From contig DLRM01000039.1 of the NCBI GenBank assembly GCA_002500505.1, forward strand, positions 533 to 64,532: a stretch of 64,000 nucleotides of DNA, written 5' to 3'. Positions 26,056 through 35,198 of this stretch are shown here, piece by piece. Within the stretch, counting starts at the first letter, position 1. Each line of letters opens with the position of its first letter. Made by a program: the position numbers and the translations under genes. The stretch is from Planctomycetes bacterium UBA7888 (GTDB lineage Bacteria; Planctomycetota; UBA1135). The notes beneath the pieces were generated by a model, which was not told the origin of the DNA, made no database searches, and saw only the letters and a program-made list of their open reading frames with translations.

Positions 26056-26453
26056 TGCGCTAATTTTTTCGCCAATTTTGGGATGAGGGAGAGCCACTCA
26101 GATTCGACCTCTGTAAAGGAGAGCCTTTTGCCCCTTTGAAGTGGAATCACAATCAAGTCCCAAGAAGGTAAATCCTTGCGAATATGGCGGAAAACCTCGC
26201 GAAGAATCCGCTTAGCGCGGTTACGGAAAACTGCTGATGGACTGTACTTACGGCCGACGGATAAGCCCAGCCTCGCTCCAGAGGGTTGGTCGTTTGGGGT
26301 GGCGACGATTAGAATATGGTTTCCCCGTGCGCGGACGCCTTGCCCATAAATGAGGGCAAAGTCCGCCCGACTCCGAACACGATGCGCCCGACGGAAGAAG
26401 AGACCTTTCTTCTCCCGAGCTTTGACCGGTTTTGATTCGGAGCTTTCCTTCAT
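26052..26453 (-). CDS. rnpA: Ribonuclease P protein component
   Basis: 133 residues from the ATG at 26453, which has a good ribosome-binding site (AGGAAGAGG) directly upstream. The basic RNR-type motif is visible in SPSAVFRNRAKRILREVFR, and the N-terminal FRRAHRVRSRADFALIYGQG matches the family. It assists the RNase P RNA in 5' processing of tRNA precursors. The usual upstream neighbour rpmH (ribosomal protein L34) is absent; only 27 bases separate this start codon from the divergent lysine aminotransferase gene. Confidence 0.94.
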   Translation of the reverse strand: MKESSESKPVKAREKKGLFFRRAHRVRSRADFALIYGQGVRARGNHILIVATPNDQPSGARLGLSVGRKYSPSAVFRNRAKRILREVFRHIRKDLPSWDLIVIPLQRGKRLSFTEVESEWLSLIPKLAKKLAQ

Positions 26454-26469
26454 CCTCTTCCTACAAGGA

Positions 26470-26475
26470 TACTTT
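26470..26475 (+). promoter_or_regulatory. Possible -10 element of lat
   Basis: TACTTT ends 5 nt before the lat ATG at 26481, within the 27-nt gap between the divergent rnpA and lat start codons. No -35 was identified; it would have to lie inside the rnpA coding region. Confidence 0.25.
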
Positions 26476-26480
26476 CTCCC

Positions 26481-27821
26481 ATGACCACTGCAGAAACAAC
26501 CGCCGGAATTGCCCCCGAAAACGTACACGCCACCTTGAAGAATTGGATTCTTGTGGATGGCTATCCCTTGGTTTGCGATTTGGCAGCTTCGAAAGGTGCA
26601 CAGTTGGTGGATTCTAGGAGCGGCAAGACGTACCTCGATTTCTTTGGCTGCTTTGGTTCGACACCGATTGGCTGGAACCCAGACTGCCTCCAGGACCCTG
26701 CTTTCTTGGAGTACGCACGAACATCGGTTATTAACCGCCCTGCAAATTCCGACCTTTACACCTCGGAAATGGCCACCTTTGTGAAGAGCTTTGGAGAGAA
26801 TCTAGCCCCCAAAGGGTTCAAGCATTCGTTTTTCATTGATGGGGGAGCCCTCGCCGTGGAGAACGCACTCAAAGTTGCTTTTGATTGGAAAGTTCGTCGA
26901 AACCGTTCGAAGGGAGTGGACTCAGATGTTGGGACTAAAGCTCTTCATTTTCGTCACGCGTTCCATGGTCGGTCGGGCTACACGATGTCTCTGACCAATA
27001 CGGATCCAAATAAAGTTAATTACTTCCCGAAGTTTGATTGGCCTCGAGTGGATTCACCGGCCTTGACCTTTCCGTTAACGGAAGAAAATTTGGCGGCGGT
27101 TCGCGAAGGCGAGGAAGAGTCCTTGAAGCAGATTGACTCTGCGTTTGACCAGCATGGGGACAATATTGCTTGCATCATTATTGAGCCCATTCAGGCTGAA
27201 GGTGGAGATCGACACTTTCGCCCTGAATTCATGCAAGCGCTACAAGCTCGTTGCGAACGCCATGATTGCCTTTTTATTGTGGATGAAGTGCAAACCGGCT
27301 TCTGGGCAAGTGGAAAAACTTGGTGCCATGAGCATCACAACGTTCAGCCTGACATCATTGTTTTTGGCAAGAAATCACAACAGTGTGGCATTCTTTGTGG
27401 CGAGAAAATCGACCTTGTGCCAGACAATGTGTTTGAAATGTCGAGCCGCATTAACTCAACCTGGGGCGGCAACTTGGTGGATATGATTCGGTCCACCCAT
27501 ATCATTCAAGAAGTCGTTGCAAAGGACTTAGGCGGAAACGCTACTAATCGTGGCCAGCAATGGCTGGATGGAATGAACAAACTTGCGGCCTCTCACGATG
27601 GGTTTGTCTCTAATGTCCGCGGGGTTGGGCTTATTATGGGTTTTGATTTGCCAAACTCTGATGCCCGTGACGCGTGCCTATCTGGAATGATGGAAGCGGG
27701 GCTTATGGGCCTCTCTTGTGGCACCCAGACCGTTCGCTTCAGGCCACATCTAGCTATTAGTGGTGAGGATGTGGAACTCTGCCTTGAAAAGACAGCGGTT
27801 GCCCTACAAGGAATCGCATAG
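26481..27821 (+). CDS. lat: L-lysine 6-aminotransferase
   Basis: 446 residues of the class III PLP aminotransferases. The PLP lysine is in IIVFGKKSQQCG (about residue 297), and the cofactor-binding aspartate is in FIVDEVQTGFWASG. The N-terminal DGYPLVCDLAASKGAQLVDS and DFFGCFGSTPIGWN are typical of lysine epsilon-aminotransferases. The enzyme moves the epsilon amino group of lysine to 2-oxoglutarate, giving 2-aminoadipate semialdehyde (cyclises to piperideine-6-carboxylate). This opens lysine catabolism or osmolyte and secondary metabolite routes. No dehydrogenase partner is adjacent. It is convergent with the large gene that follows. Confidence 0.88.
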   Translation: MTTAETTAGIAPENVHATLKNWILVDGYPLVCDLAASKGAQLVDSRSGKTYLDFFGCFGSTPIGWNPDCLQDPAFLEYARTSVINRPANSDLYTSEMATFVKSFGENLAPKGFKHSFFIDGGALAVENALKVAFDWKVRRNRSKGVDSDVGTKALHFRHAFHGRSGYTMSLTNTDPNKVNYFPKFDWPRVDSPALTFPLTEENLAAVREGEEESLKQIDSAFDQHGDNIACIIIEPIQAEGGDRHFRPEFMQALQARCERHDCLFIVDEVQTGFWASGKTWCHEHHNVQPDIIVFGKKSQQCGILCGEKIDLVPDNVFEMSSRINSTWGGNLVDMIRSTHIIQEVVAKDLGGNATNRGQQWLDGMNKLAASHDGFVSNVRGVGLIMGFDLPNSDARDACLSGMMEAGLMGLSCGTQTVRFRPHLAISGEDVELCLEKTAVALQGIA

Positions 27822-27831
27822 AGGACTTCCT

Positions 27832-30800
27832 TTAAGGATTGAGCAAGGCAGGCGGATTGGGTTGAATGTCTGCCCAAATCGCTGGAAGGGAGTTTGAGGA
27901 AAGCCCCTCTCGGAGAGCTTGGAGGGCTTCTCTCGTTTGGCGGACGTCGCAATCTATTGAAGCCCTTGAAAGGTAATCTTCGATTCTCTGACGGTCGTCG
28001 GCCTTGCTGGCGGCTAACTTCACAGCTCTTTCAAGAGCCTTCCATGCCTTCCTCGCTTTTCGGAAGGAGGGAGATTTTTGAAGAGCCTTCAAGCGGGCTG
28101 CGCAAAGTGCTCCCGTGGCCGTTCCCGGGAATTCAGTAGCACCAAAGTGCAAGAAAAACTCCGCAGTCATGGGGTATCCTTCTTCCTGCATGGTTTGGGC
28201 TTGTTGAGGCAGTGTGGCGCCTAAGGCTTCAATTTCATTTCGAATCCTACGTGCCTCAAAGATTTCTGGGATGTCTTTAGCGTCCAGGTCCGCAAGTTCT
28301 GAAATTGCAAGTAGTGTCTCCTTGAGTTTTCCTTGGGCGAGTAGCTGATGAGCTATTGGAATTTGAGGTGCCAATCGTTGAAGGTCTTCCAGGGAACATG
28401 CTTCTGCAAGGTCTTCGATTGCCGTATCCAAATAAGTTTCAGAATCACCTTCCTTCCAGCCTGCGCCATGGGTTAAGCCTGGGTCTCCCTCCCAAACCAC
28501 CTTTCCACCAGGACCAAGAAGGAGTATGCGGGGGAGGCCAAAACCGCCGACCCCGAGGTTGTAGCGTGGGTAGTTGAGGAAACTGATGTCCATGGCAACA
28601 GGAAGCCCAGGCATTGGATGCTTTTGGAGCCAATCCTTGGTTTCTTGTGGGGAGTGCTGTCCACTAGACACAACAATAAAGTGAAAATCAAGTGGGGCCC
28701 ACTGTTCCCAAAGATGAGAATAGAAGGCGGCCGAAGGAATGACTTTGTCCTGGTAGGGTGCCCAAAAAATTAAAGCTGCGGGGCGGCCAAGAAAATCAGC
28801 TAAGTGAACGGGGTCCCCTTGAACCCAATGGAGGCCGTTGAGAGCGGGAGGTGCCATCCCCTGAAAGCTACCCGGAGCACGGCTGGTGGCATTGCTCGCA
28901 AGGCTTTCCATGGCAAGCTTTCGGGCGACTTCGCCGGAGGGGTCGCGCGGGTTATGTGAGAGCATGCGAATATTTTGGAAAAAGGCTTGGCCACTTCCAG
29001 CCAACAAACCAAATCCTCCTCGAACGCTTTGGCGGTTAGGCATTTCGAGTGAGCGTAGGAAGTTTCCGTTTAGGTAGACATCCAGGATTTTGCCAACGAC
29101 ATCAATTCGGAGCTTATTCCATACCTTGTTTAGTTGCACCGTTCGATGATCTCGAACCTTCCACACCCCTCCTTGTTGAGTGCTGATGTCTAAATAACCC
29201 TTTGGATGGAGAAGGACTGCATGGCCATTGTTTTTGTCCTTTCGGCCAAAGCAAAGGCCAGCGAGTTTGGAGTCTTTGCCAAACTGGACTTCAGCTTCCA
29301 ATGAGAAGTCGGCGTCAAAGGTTACATCGCAGACGAGTTCTTGAGTCCTGAATTCTCGTTCCGAAAGGTCGCTACTTTCTTTGGTCTCGATTCGGGATTC
29401 GATTTGAGCTCCGTAAGCTCTATAAGCTTCCGAGCCCGCCCATCCCTGTAGATTATGTTCGTTATAAATTAGTTTCCAATTTTGGAGAGTTTTTCCAGTA
29501 CTTTCTGCAACTTCCAAATAAAATTCTCGTGCTTCCGAGGAGCCGAAACTGGATGCCAGGCGCTTGGAGATTTCCAGGGCCATAAGCGGGAAACCACGAT
29601 CGAAGTAAGAATGGGCTAAGTTCATGCCCCGTTCTTGAATATCTTTTTGTAGCTTTTGATGCTTGCGATGCAGTGGGTCCAGCTCGAGAACCTTTTTCAT
29701 CGCAATGGGATAGTTCTCATTGGACTCTGTAATACCTCTCAATTCACATTCGCGAGCGAACTCTAGATAGAGGGCAAGCGCGCGGTCTAATTTTTTTAGA
29801 TCTTCTAGGAGAGATGCTAGCTTCCAAATGACTTCAGGGTTTTCAGATTCATGGAGATAGGCTTCCTCAAAGAACTCTAAAGCAAGCTGAGTGTTTTCTC
29901 TCTCTAAGGCAAGTTCGCCATACTCAATGTTGGATTTCCCCGACGGTTTCTTGCCCATTTGGATATCTTGAAGTTGAAGAATCCATTCCTTCCAGATTTT
30001 ATTGAGAGCCTTAATGTCTTGGACTGGGGACAGAGGGGAGTTATTAAGGACGACTTCCTCGAAATGTTGAACCGGATCTGCCCGTCCTGCAGCTCCGGAA
30101 AGGTAATAATCGTGAAGAGACTTTCGATAAACGGTTTCACCCGTTTCAGGGTTACGGTAGTTGTATAGGAAATAAACCACGCCCCAGGTGGGGGCATACC
30201 AAGGAGGTCCCCATTGGTAATCATTCTCCACAATGATTCGAAAGGTGGGAGCCTCGTCTGGAGCCGTCCAATTGCCTTCTTGATCTGGTGACGCATCCCT
30301 TCCCTTCTCCATCCAGCCGTTTTTCATTCGGGAAGCTAAGGGGAAAAGTCGATGGGAGGCCACTTGGTTCCATTTGACCGATCCGTTGGAAAGGATGGTC
30401 GTTCCTTCGAAAAAGGAAGCATATGCCTCGTTGAGCCACCCAGGGACTCCTCCCTTTCCCGTAAGCGACACAAATTGGTGGGCGGCCTCATGGAAAAGAG
30501 TGCCATACATACCAAGAATAGTTTCTTTTCCGGTTTTTCCACCAACAAAAGTTTGAACACTGGAGCCATTGAAGAAGCCACCTGTCCAGTCATTTTCTGG
30601 GAGCCCATTTTTTTCTAGGTACTCTTCTCTGTCTTTGTAAATCAAAACAGAAATCTTTGGAGTAGGGTCACCGTCTTCTTTGTAATGAAAGAATTTTCGG
30701 TACGCCTTATTCATTTGCTCCATGGCAATCGGCGCTGTTTTGAAAACTAGGAAGCCCGCATCCGTTTTATAGCGATAATTCTCAGTGTCTGACTCGAAGG

Positions 30801-31434
30801 CAGTTTTCCATGTGGAATGCTTGGCCTCCAAATCTGCAATGGTTTCGGCGTCCATGCTTTCGGAAGGATCGTCCGCGCCGGCCAGCACATCTTCAACCGC
30901 AACATCAGCTCCTCCTGTCCTTTGGATTTCCTTTATGCTGTCTTTTGCCTCCGTGCAAAAAACATCAGCAAGCAGAGTCTCTCGATAAAGCTCGATTGCG
31001 GAATGAAGTCGACCCTTTTTTTCATGTTGCTTGCCAAGGTTGAGTAAACCGTCGACATAATCATCAGAAAGCTCCAATAATTCCTTGGCTTCCGAGTCCA
31101 GTTCGAGCAGGTTTTTGAGAATATCCCTTCGCTTCGATTTGTAGGCTCTTTTAATACTTGGAGTTTTGGTGACATCTAGCCATCTGTGGAGAGCGTACAC
31201 AGTAGTATCAGTATCACCCTGCATTGTTGCAATGTCCGCAAGCATTAAGAGGGCACCCAAATGGGATGCGTCCATTTCAAGGGCGCGCTCAACACTTTCC
31301 CGCGCAGGAGGCAGTTTGCCCTCTTCAAGGAAACGGTCCGCGTTTGCTAAATACTTTTCAATAAAACCAGGGTCCCCGCCGCCAAAGAGGCCGAAGAGTA
31401 GCAAGAGGAAAGCAGACAGGTTTGAAGTGGACAT
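27832..31434 (-). CDS. Exported TPR/gluzincin/LamG-like/redoxin multidomain protein
   Basis: A 1200-residue exported protein with a hydrophobic signal at about residues 5-20. Domains in order: TPR-like repeats (25-170); a gluzincin peptidase-like domain (about 220-490) with H315-E-A-A-H319 and Glu336 in GWLNEAYASFFEG; more TPR-like helices (500-680); a LamG/DUF1080-type beta sandwich (about 695-850, with DVYLNGNFLRSLEMPN); and a redoxin-type thioredoxin fold (about 880-1020). The redoxin site lacks CxxC (FWAPYQDKV). A helical tail follows. The zinc site looks intact, so peptidase activity is plausible. It begins 2 nt after the rlmN stop and is the last gene of its operon. Confidence 0.8.
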   Translation of the reverse strand: MSTSNLSAFLLLLFGLFGGGDPGFIEKYLANADRFLEEGKLPPARESVERALEMDASHLGALLMLADIATMQGDTDTTVYALHRWLDVTKTPSIKRAYKSKRRDILKNLLELDSEAKELLELSDDYVDGLLNLGKQHEKKGRLHSAIELYRETLLADVFCTEAKDSIKEIQRTGGADVAVEDVLAGADDPSESMDAETIADLEAKHSTWKTAFESDTENYRYKTDAGFLVFKTAPIAMEQMNKAYRKFFHYKEDGDPTPKISVLIYKDREEYLEKNGLPENDWTGGFFNGSSVQTFVGGKTGKETILGMYGTLFHEAAHQFVSLTGKGGVPGWLNEAYASFFEGTTILSNGSVKWNQVASHRLFPLASRMKNGWMEKGRDASPDQEGNWTAPDEAPTFRIIVENDYQWGPPWYAPTWGVVYFLYNYRNPETGETVYRKSLHDYYLSGAAGRADPVQHFEEVVLNNSPLSPVQDIKALNKIWKEWILQLQDIQMGKKPSGKSNIEYGELALERENTQLALEFFEEAYLHESENPEVIWKLASLLEDLKKLDRALALYLEFARECELRGITESNENYPIAMKKVLELDPLHRKHQKLQKDIQERGMNLAHSYFDRGFPLMALEISKRLASSFGSSEAREFYLEVAESTGKTLQNWKLIYNEHNLQGWAGSEAYRAYGAQIESRIETKESSDLSEREFRTQELVCDVTFDADFSLEAEVQFGKDSKLAGLCFGRKDKNNGHAVLLHPKGYLDISTQQGGVWKVRDHRTVQLNKVWNKLRIDVVGKILDVYLNGNFLRSLEMPNRQSVRGGFGLLAGSGQAFFQNIRMLSHNPRDPSGEVARKLAMESLASNATSRAPGSFQGMAPPALNGLHWVQGDPVHLADFLGRPAALIFWAPYQDKVIPSAAFYSHLWEQWAPLDFHFIVVSSGQHSPQETKDWLQKHPMPGLPVAMDISFLNYPRYNLGVGGFGLPRILLLGPGGKVVWEGDPGLTHGAGWKEGDSETYLDTAIEDLAEACSLEDLQRLAPQIPIAHQLLAQGKLKETLLAISELADLDAKDIPEIFEARRIRNEIEALGATLPQQAQTMQEEGYPMTAEFFLHFGATEFPGTATGALCAARLKALQKSPSFRKARKAWKALERAVKLAASKADDRQRIEDYLSRASIDCDVRQTREALQALREGLSSNSLPAIWADIQPNPPALLNP

Positions 31435-31436
31435 TT

Positions 31437-32474
31437 TTAACCTAGCTTACTGCGGCGGCGGAGTTGTCCGCAGGCAGCTTCAGCAGAGGCCCCAAGGCTC
31501 TTTCGTAGGGTGGCACTTAAGGACTGCGTTTTGAGAACATTTAAAAAGTCCCCACAGACGGAATCCGGTGGTCGCGAAAAGCCAAGTCCGTCCACTGGAT
31601 TATAAGGGATGAGGTTAATGTGGCATCGCTTGTCCCTCAACAAATCAGCTAAATCATGTGCCGATTGAGTGGAATCATTGACGCCCGAAAGAAGGACATA
31701 TTCAATAGTGTATTCTCTGCCATTTTTGGCGAAGAGTTGTTCCATTTCTTCAAGAGTTTCGCGGATACTTCGTTTTGGAAGACCAGGAATAAGTTCATGG
31801 CGTAGTTCCTCCGAGGCGGAGTGGAGTGAAAGCGCAATGTTGATGTTGTGTTGCCAGTTTGCCAATGCGGGGATGGTATTTATTGGGGCAACAGTTGAGA
31901 GAGTGACTCTCCGCGCGCCAAGGTCCATACCCTCAAAGTCAAGAAGGCTTTCTAACGCATTTAATGTGGGTTCAAGGTTGAAGCCCGGGTCGCCCATTCC
32001 CATTACGACCAGACGGTGAAAATCTCCCATCTCTTGTCGAAGCCAGAGAACTTGTTCGAGGATTTCGGCACGAGTCAGATTTCGTTCAAGACCATCAGTG
32101 CCACTGGCGCAAAATTGACAACGCACGGGGCATCCGACTTGAGTGCCGATGCAGATTGTTTGTCCCTGTGTGCCGGGCATGCCTACGGCTTCCGTGGATG
32201 CGCCATCAGGGTATCGCAAAAGAAGTTTAGTCGCCCCATCTGGCGAGTCGTATCTTCGCTCAAGCTGAGATAGGAGGAGAGGGCTAGATTGGGAGAGTTC
32301 GTTTCTAAGCTGTTCAGGAAGGTCGGTCATGGCCTCCCAAGAAGAGACCCCTTTCTTGAAGACCCACTTTGCGGCAATCTTTCCCTGGAAAGGCTGTGCG
32401 CCCAAGCTTTGAAATAAGGTTGGCCACTCCTTTGGGTGGCTTTCAAGAAAAGGAATACGAGGAGGAGGGCTCAT
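31437..32474 (-). CDS. rlmN: RlmN-family radical-SAM rRNA/tRNA methyltransferase
   Basis: 345 residues. The radical-SAM motif CxxxCxxC is C115-PVR-C119-QF-C122 within GTQVGCPVRCQFCASG. The second catalytic cysteine is probably C335 in AEAACGQL. VVMGMGDPGFNLE corresponds to the family's GMGEPLxN motif, with D and G substitutions, which is slightly atypical. RlmN methylates C2 of A2503 in 23S rRNA and A37 of some tRNAs; Cfr and other RlmN-like paralogues are the alternatives. It overlaps the DHH gene by 4 bases. Confidence 0.85.
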   Translation of the reverse strand: MSPPPRIPFLESHPKEWPTLFQSLGAQPFQGKIAAKWVFKKGVSSWEAMTDLPEQLRNELSQSSPLLLSQLERRYDSPDGATKLLLRYPDGASTEAVGMPGTQGQTICIGTQVGCPVRCQFCASGTDGLERNLTRAEILEQVLWLRQEMGDFHRLVVMGMGDPGFNLEPTLNALESLLDFEGMDLGARRVTLSTVAPINTIPALANWQHNINIALSLHSASEELRHELIPGLPKRSIRETLEEMEQLFAKNGREYTIEYVLLSGVNDSTQSAHDLADLLRDKRCHINLIPYNPVDGLGFSRPPDSVCGDFLNVLKTQSLSATLRKSLGASAEAACGQLRRRSKLG

Positions 32475-33409
32475 GCAAGCCCTGAGACGACTTCAAATAT
32501 TTCTTGGGCCCATTGGACAGCAAGGGTTTCGTCGGGGGGATTGCAGCCGCCAACACCCTGATGGCCGCCTCCCTCATATTTTTCCATAAGGTGCCCTAGG
32601 TGGGGGCCACCCGAAGGGCGGTTCCATGGGTTACTGGCCGCAGTGATATGAACTCCGGCTCGAGTAGGAAGAATCGTGATTGCATATTCGAGCTCTGGAT
32701 AAAGATAGAAAGGTGAGAATCGTTCTCTTCGAATTTTTTTTGAACGCAGGTCTGCCAAGATTGCAGTGGGCGTCCGGTCCACGACATTTGGTGGGAAGTT
32801 TTCAAGGGCGTTATCTCTGTTTCGCTCAGCTCGTTTCGCGCATTTCGATACGAGTGGGTCGAGGGAAATTTCTAACAAGGTTTGATCCCGCATTTGGCCG
32901 ACTAATCGGTCGTGATAGGAGTAATCGGGGGCGCAAGTCAGAGAGCGTGAGATTTGAAGGGCGGGCTCCTGCCCGAATAAAACCTCTTCCGCACTCTTGA
33001 AACTGGCGGAGTCAATGACATTAGACCAATGGGCAAGTTCTTGAAAAGAATCGCCTCCTTGCCAGTTCCAGTGTTCCTTCGCATGGCGCAAAATGATGGG
33101 AGGACATGAAGGAGACTCAGGGTCAAAGGAGGCGACTGAAGAGTTCTCAAATCGCTTAGCTTGCCCTTCCTGAAGAAAAGTGGTTGGGTGGTGGTCGAAC
33201 CAATACTCCGCACGAGGGTGGAAATGGAAATCCACAATGGCAAACCGCTCCCCAGAAGCGAAAGAGTCCCAATTTAAGCGGTTGTCAAAGTTGACACCTT
33301 GCCAAAGCACTTCTTTTTCAAGTTTCGATTCGACAAGTGCTTTTGCCAGAATTGCTGCCGAAGCCATTCCGTCGAAATCTCGGTGATAGTAGATTTTTAG
33401 CAAGGTCAT
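32471..33409 (-). CDS. DHH-family phosphoesterase
   Basis: 312 residues. Motif I is HRDFDGMASAA (residues 9-19), the DHH motif appears in WFDHHPTTF near residue 73, and the C-terminal DHHA1 glycine-rich motif is EGGGHQGVGG. Such proteins cleave short oligonucleotides (NrnA), cyclic dinucleotides or polyphosphate using two metal ions. The exact substrate cannot be assigned. It overlaps both neighbours by 4 bases, so translation is coupled within an operon headed by the M1-like gene. Confidence 0.85.
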   Translation of the reverse strand: MTLLKIYYHRDFDGMASAAILAKALVESKLEKEVLWQGVNFDNRLNWDSFASGERFAIVDFHFHPRAEYWFDHHPTTFLQEGQAKRFENSSVASFDPESPSCPPIILRHAKEHWNWQGGDSFQELAHWSNVIDSASFKSAEEVLFGQEPALQISRSLTCAPDYSYHDRLVGQMRDQTLLEISLDPLVSKCAKRAERNRDNALENFPPNVVDRTPTAILADLRSKKIRRERFSPFYLYPELEYAITILPTRAGVHITAASNPWNRPSGGPHLGHLMEKYEGGGHQGVGGCNPPDETLAVQWAQEIFEVVSGLA

Positions 33410-35130
33410 TCTTGAGGCAAAGGATGAATTCCATAAATGTATTTACGGAAGAAGGGGAGTAAGTCCAGCTTGTCCATTTCTTCTAAGGCCAACCGCAGGT
33501 CCTCAGAAGTCCACCAACCGCCTTCCCTCAAGGCTGCATTGAGGCATGCATCTAGACGGTCCTCACCAACTAATTCGGACAGATGGACCCAAACAAGGGC
33601 GCCGCGGCTGAGAAGTCGCTGCGGGCCCAATAAATCTTCACGAAGCATGAGGCTGAGAGGAGTTCGCACGGGTGGCAAGTTGGCTTCCCGTTTTTTCCAA
33701 TTGAGGAGCATGTTTGCCGCTTCTTTGCTGTGACCCTGGATTCTTAAAAGACGCCAGGCGGAATATTCGGCCAATGAAATTTCCAAAAATGGGGCAGCCG
33801 TGCCTTTTCCGCGAAGAAGGAGGCCAAACTTCCTCGTTGAAATAAGCTCAGCCAGACCCTCGCGTCGAGTGCCGGATCCGTAAGCCGCATCTAATGGGGA
33901 TTGAAGCCACTCTTTCTTTTCGTCCAAAATGGCCAAGCCCGGCAACATGCGGTCGCCCGCACCTGGGAAGGTGGCTAGTGACCATGGGTCCACGTTGCCC
34001 GGTAGCCAGTCGAGCATGGTTCCTTCGAGGTCGACTAAAAATTGAAGAGGTGCTCTGTATTCTCTGCTTCGAGAACCGCTTCTCAGCCACATGGGGTAGG
34101 GGCCTTCATTGTGCTTCCGATATTGACCTACAAGGGCGAAAGGCCATGCTCTGCCAGATGAGATAGAGGGGAACGAAATTTTCCTCGCTCCGCTAGAACC
34201 GAGCACTTTATTGGTGATGGGAGCGCACCAAGAAAGGGCGTGGTCAAAAGCAGGGATTGCCAGGGACAATGTCCAGGAGGGGGCCAGGACTTGGTCGGAG
34301 TTGATATCTTGAAGAAGAGGAACGGCGAGCCAGGTGGAGTCTAGTAAGCCAATGGTGTGACCTGATAGAGAAATCCCCATACTTGCAGCGAGTTCCGGGT
34401 CATCACCAAACTCCAAGGCATATTCCAAGTGATGTTTGCCCTCTATTGCTGTGGTTTTCTTGGACTCTTGTGCGGGAATCCACCATTGAATGGATTGAAG
34501 TGTGCCGAGTTCGGCTGAGGGTTGAAAGTCCAGCTTGATATGCAGAGTGCCCGGTTGGAGGTGAGTGCTTAATTGGAGGTCATAATGCCCCAAGGAAAAG
34601 AGGGGGGCAGGATTCGAGCCGAGACCTCGATCAAAATCTTCTTGCTGAGGGGGCTTAGGCCGCCATGAGAAGGGAGGTTGAAAGCTCGACAGGGCTTTCC
34701 GGGCGGGCTCCATGTCATGTTGAGGACCCTCCCAAGAGACTAGGGTGAGATGGTCTGCTTGTACGAGGACGCGTTCTATTACGGCCATCTCGGAACCATT
34801 CCTACTGTATTGGATGTCCGTACCTGCGGCTTGGTCTCCGGCCCAAGGGCCAATCCATGGTGTGATTTGGTACTTCACCCCATCGAGGAAAGGCGTCCAA
34901 ATCCGGGCGCGGTGGTCTTGGGCGACTGCCGCACTCGTGGCACCCGCATTCGCTAGTAAATAATGAACTGCAGTGAAGCGAGCGTTGCCGCTGGGATGGA
35001 GGGCGACCCAAGTCGGAGTGTCGCCATCATCTTTCAGGAAGGGGACGTAGTCCCCTGGAAGCTCCATCTTGAAGGGGAGTTCGTCTGTACTTTGCGGGGA
35101 AAGTGCGAGGGCGAGAGCGGCAAGCAGCAT
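33406..35130 (-). CDS. Exported M1-aminopeptidase-like protein with all zinc ligands lost
   Basis: 574 residues with an N-terminal signal (LLAALALALS). Residues 20-150 form a separate small domain. From about 180 the protein follows the M1 aminopeptidase plan: GHYDLQLSTHLQPGTLHIKL resembles the N-terminal beta domain. The end, RGALVWVHLSELVGED...TSEDLRLALEEMDKLDLLPFFRKYIYG, matches the C-terminal M1 region. At the active site HExxHxWFG is replaced by ELISTRKFG (428-436), and the WLNEGxAxY helix is FLEISLAEYS (448-457). No zinc site remains. It is probably a binding or scaffold protein. First gene of its operon. Confidence 0.65.
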   Translation of the reverse strand: MLLAALALALSPQSTDELPFKMELPGDYVPFLKDDGDTPTWVALHPSGNARFTAVHYLLANAGATSAAVAQDHRARIWTPFLDGVKYQITPWIGPWAGDQAAGTDIQYSRNGSEMAVIERVLVQADHLTLVSWEGPQHDMEPARKALSSFQPPFSWRPKPPQQEDFDRGLGSNPAPLFSLGHYDLQLSTHLQPGTLHIKLDFQPSAELGTLQSIQWWIPAQESKKTTAIEGKHHLEYALEFGDDPELAASMGISLSGHTIGLLDSTWLAVPLLQDINSDQVLAPSWTLSLAIPAFDHALSWCAPITNKVLGSSGARKISFPSISSGRAWPFALVGQYRKHNEGPYPMWLRSGSRSREYRAPLQFLVDLEGTMLDWLPGNVDPWSLATFPGAGDRMLPGLAILDEKKEWLQSPLDAAYGSGTRREGLAELISTRKFGLLLRGKGTAAPFLEISLAEYSAWRLLRIQGHSKEAANMLLNWKKREANLPPVRTPLSLMLREDLLGPQRLLSRGALVWVHLSELVGEDRLDACLNAALREGGWWTSEDLRLALEEMDKLDLLPFFRKYIYGIHPLPQE

Positions 35131-35198
35131 GGGGTAGGAGGCCGGAGAGCTTCAAATCTTAGCCTCAGAGTTGCTTGCGGAAACGGTTTTTGGCTGAG

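Noticed and set aside
26454..26480. A missed rpmH (L34) gene before rnpA
   Set aside because: Only 27 nt lie between the rnpA and lat start codons, so there is no room.
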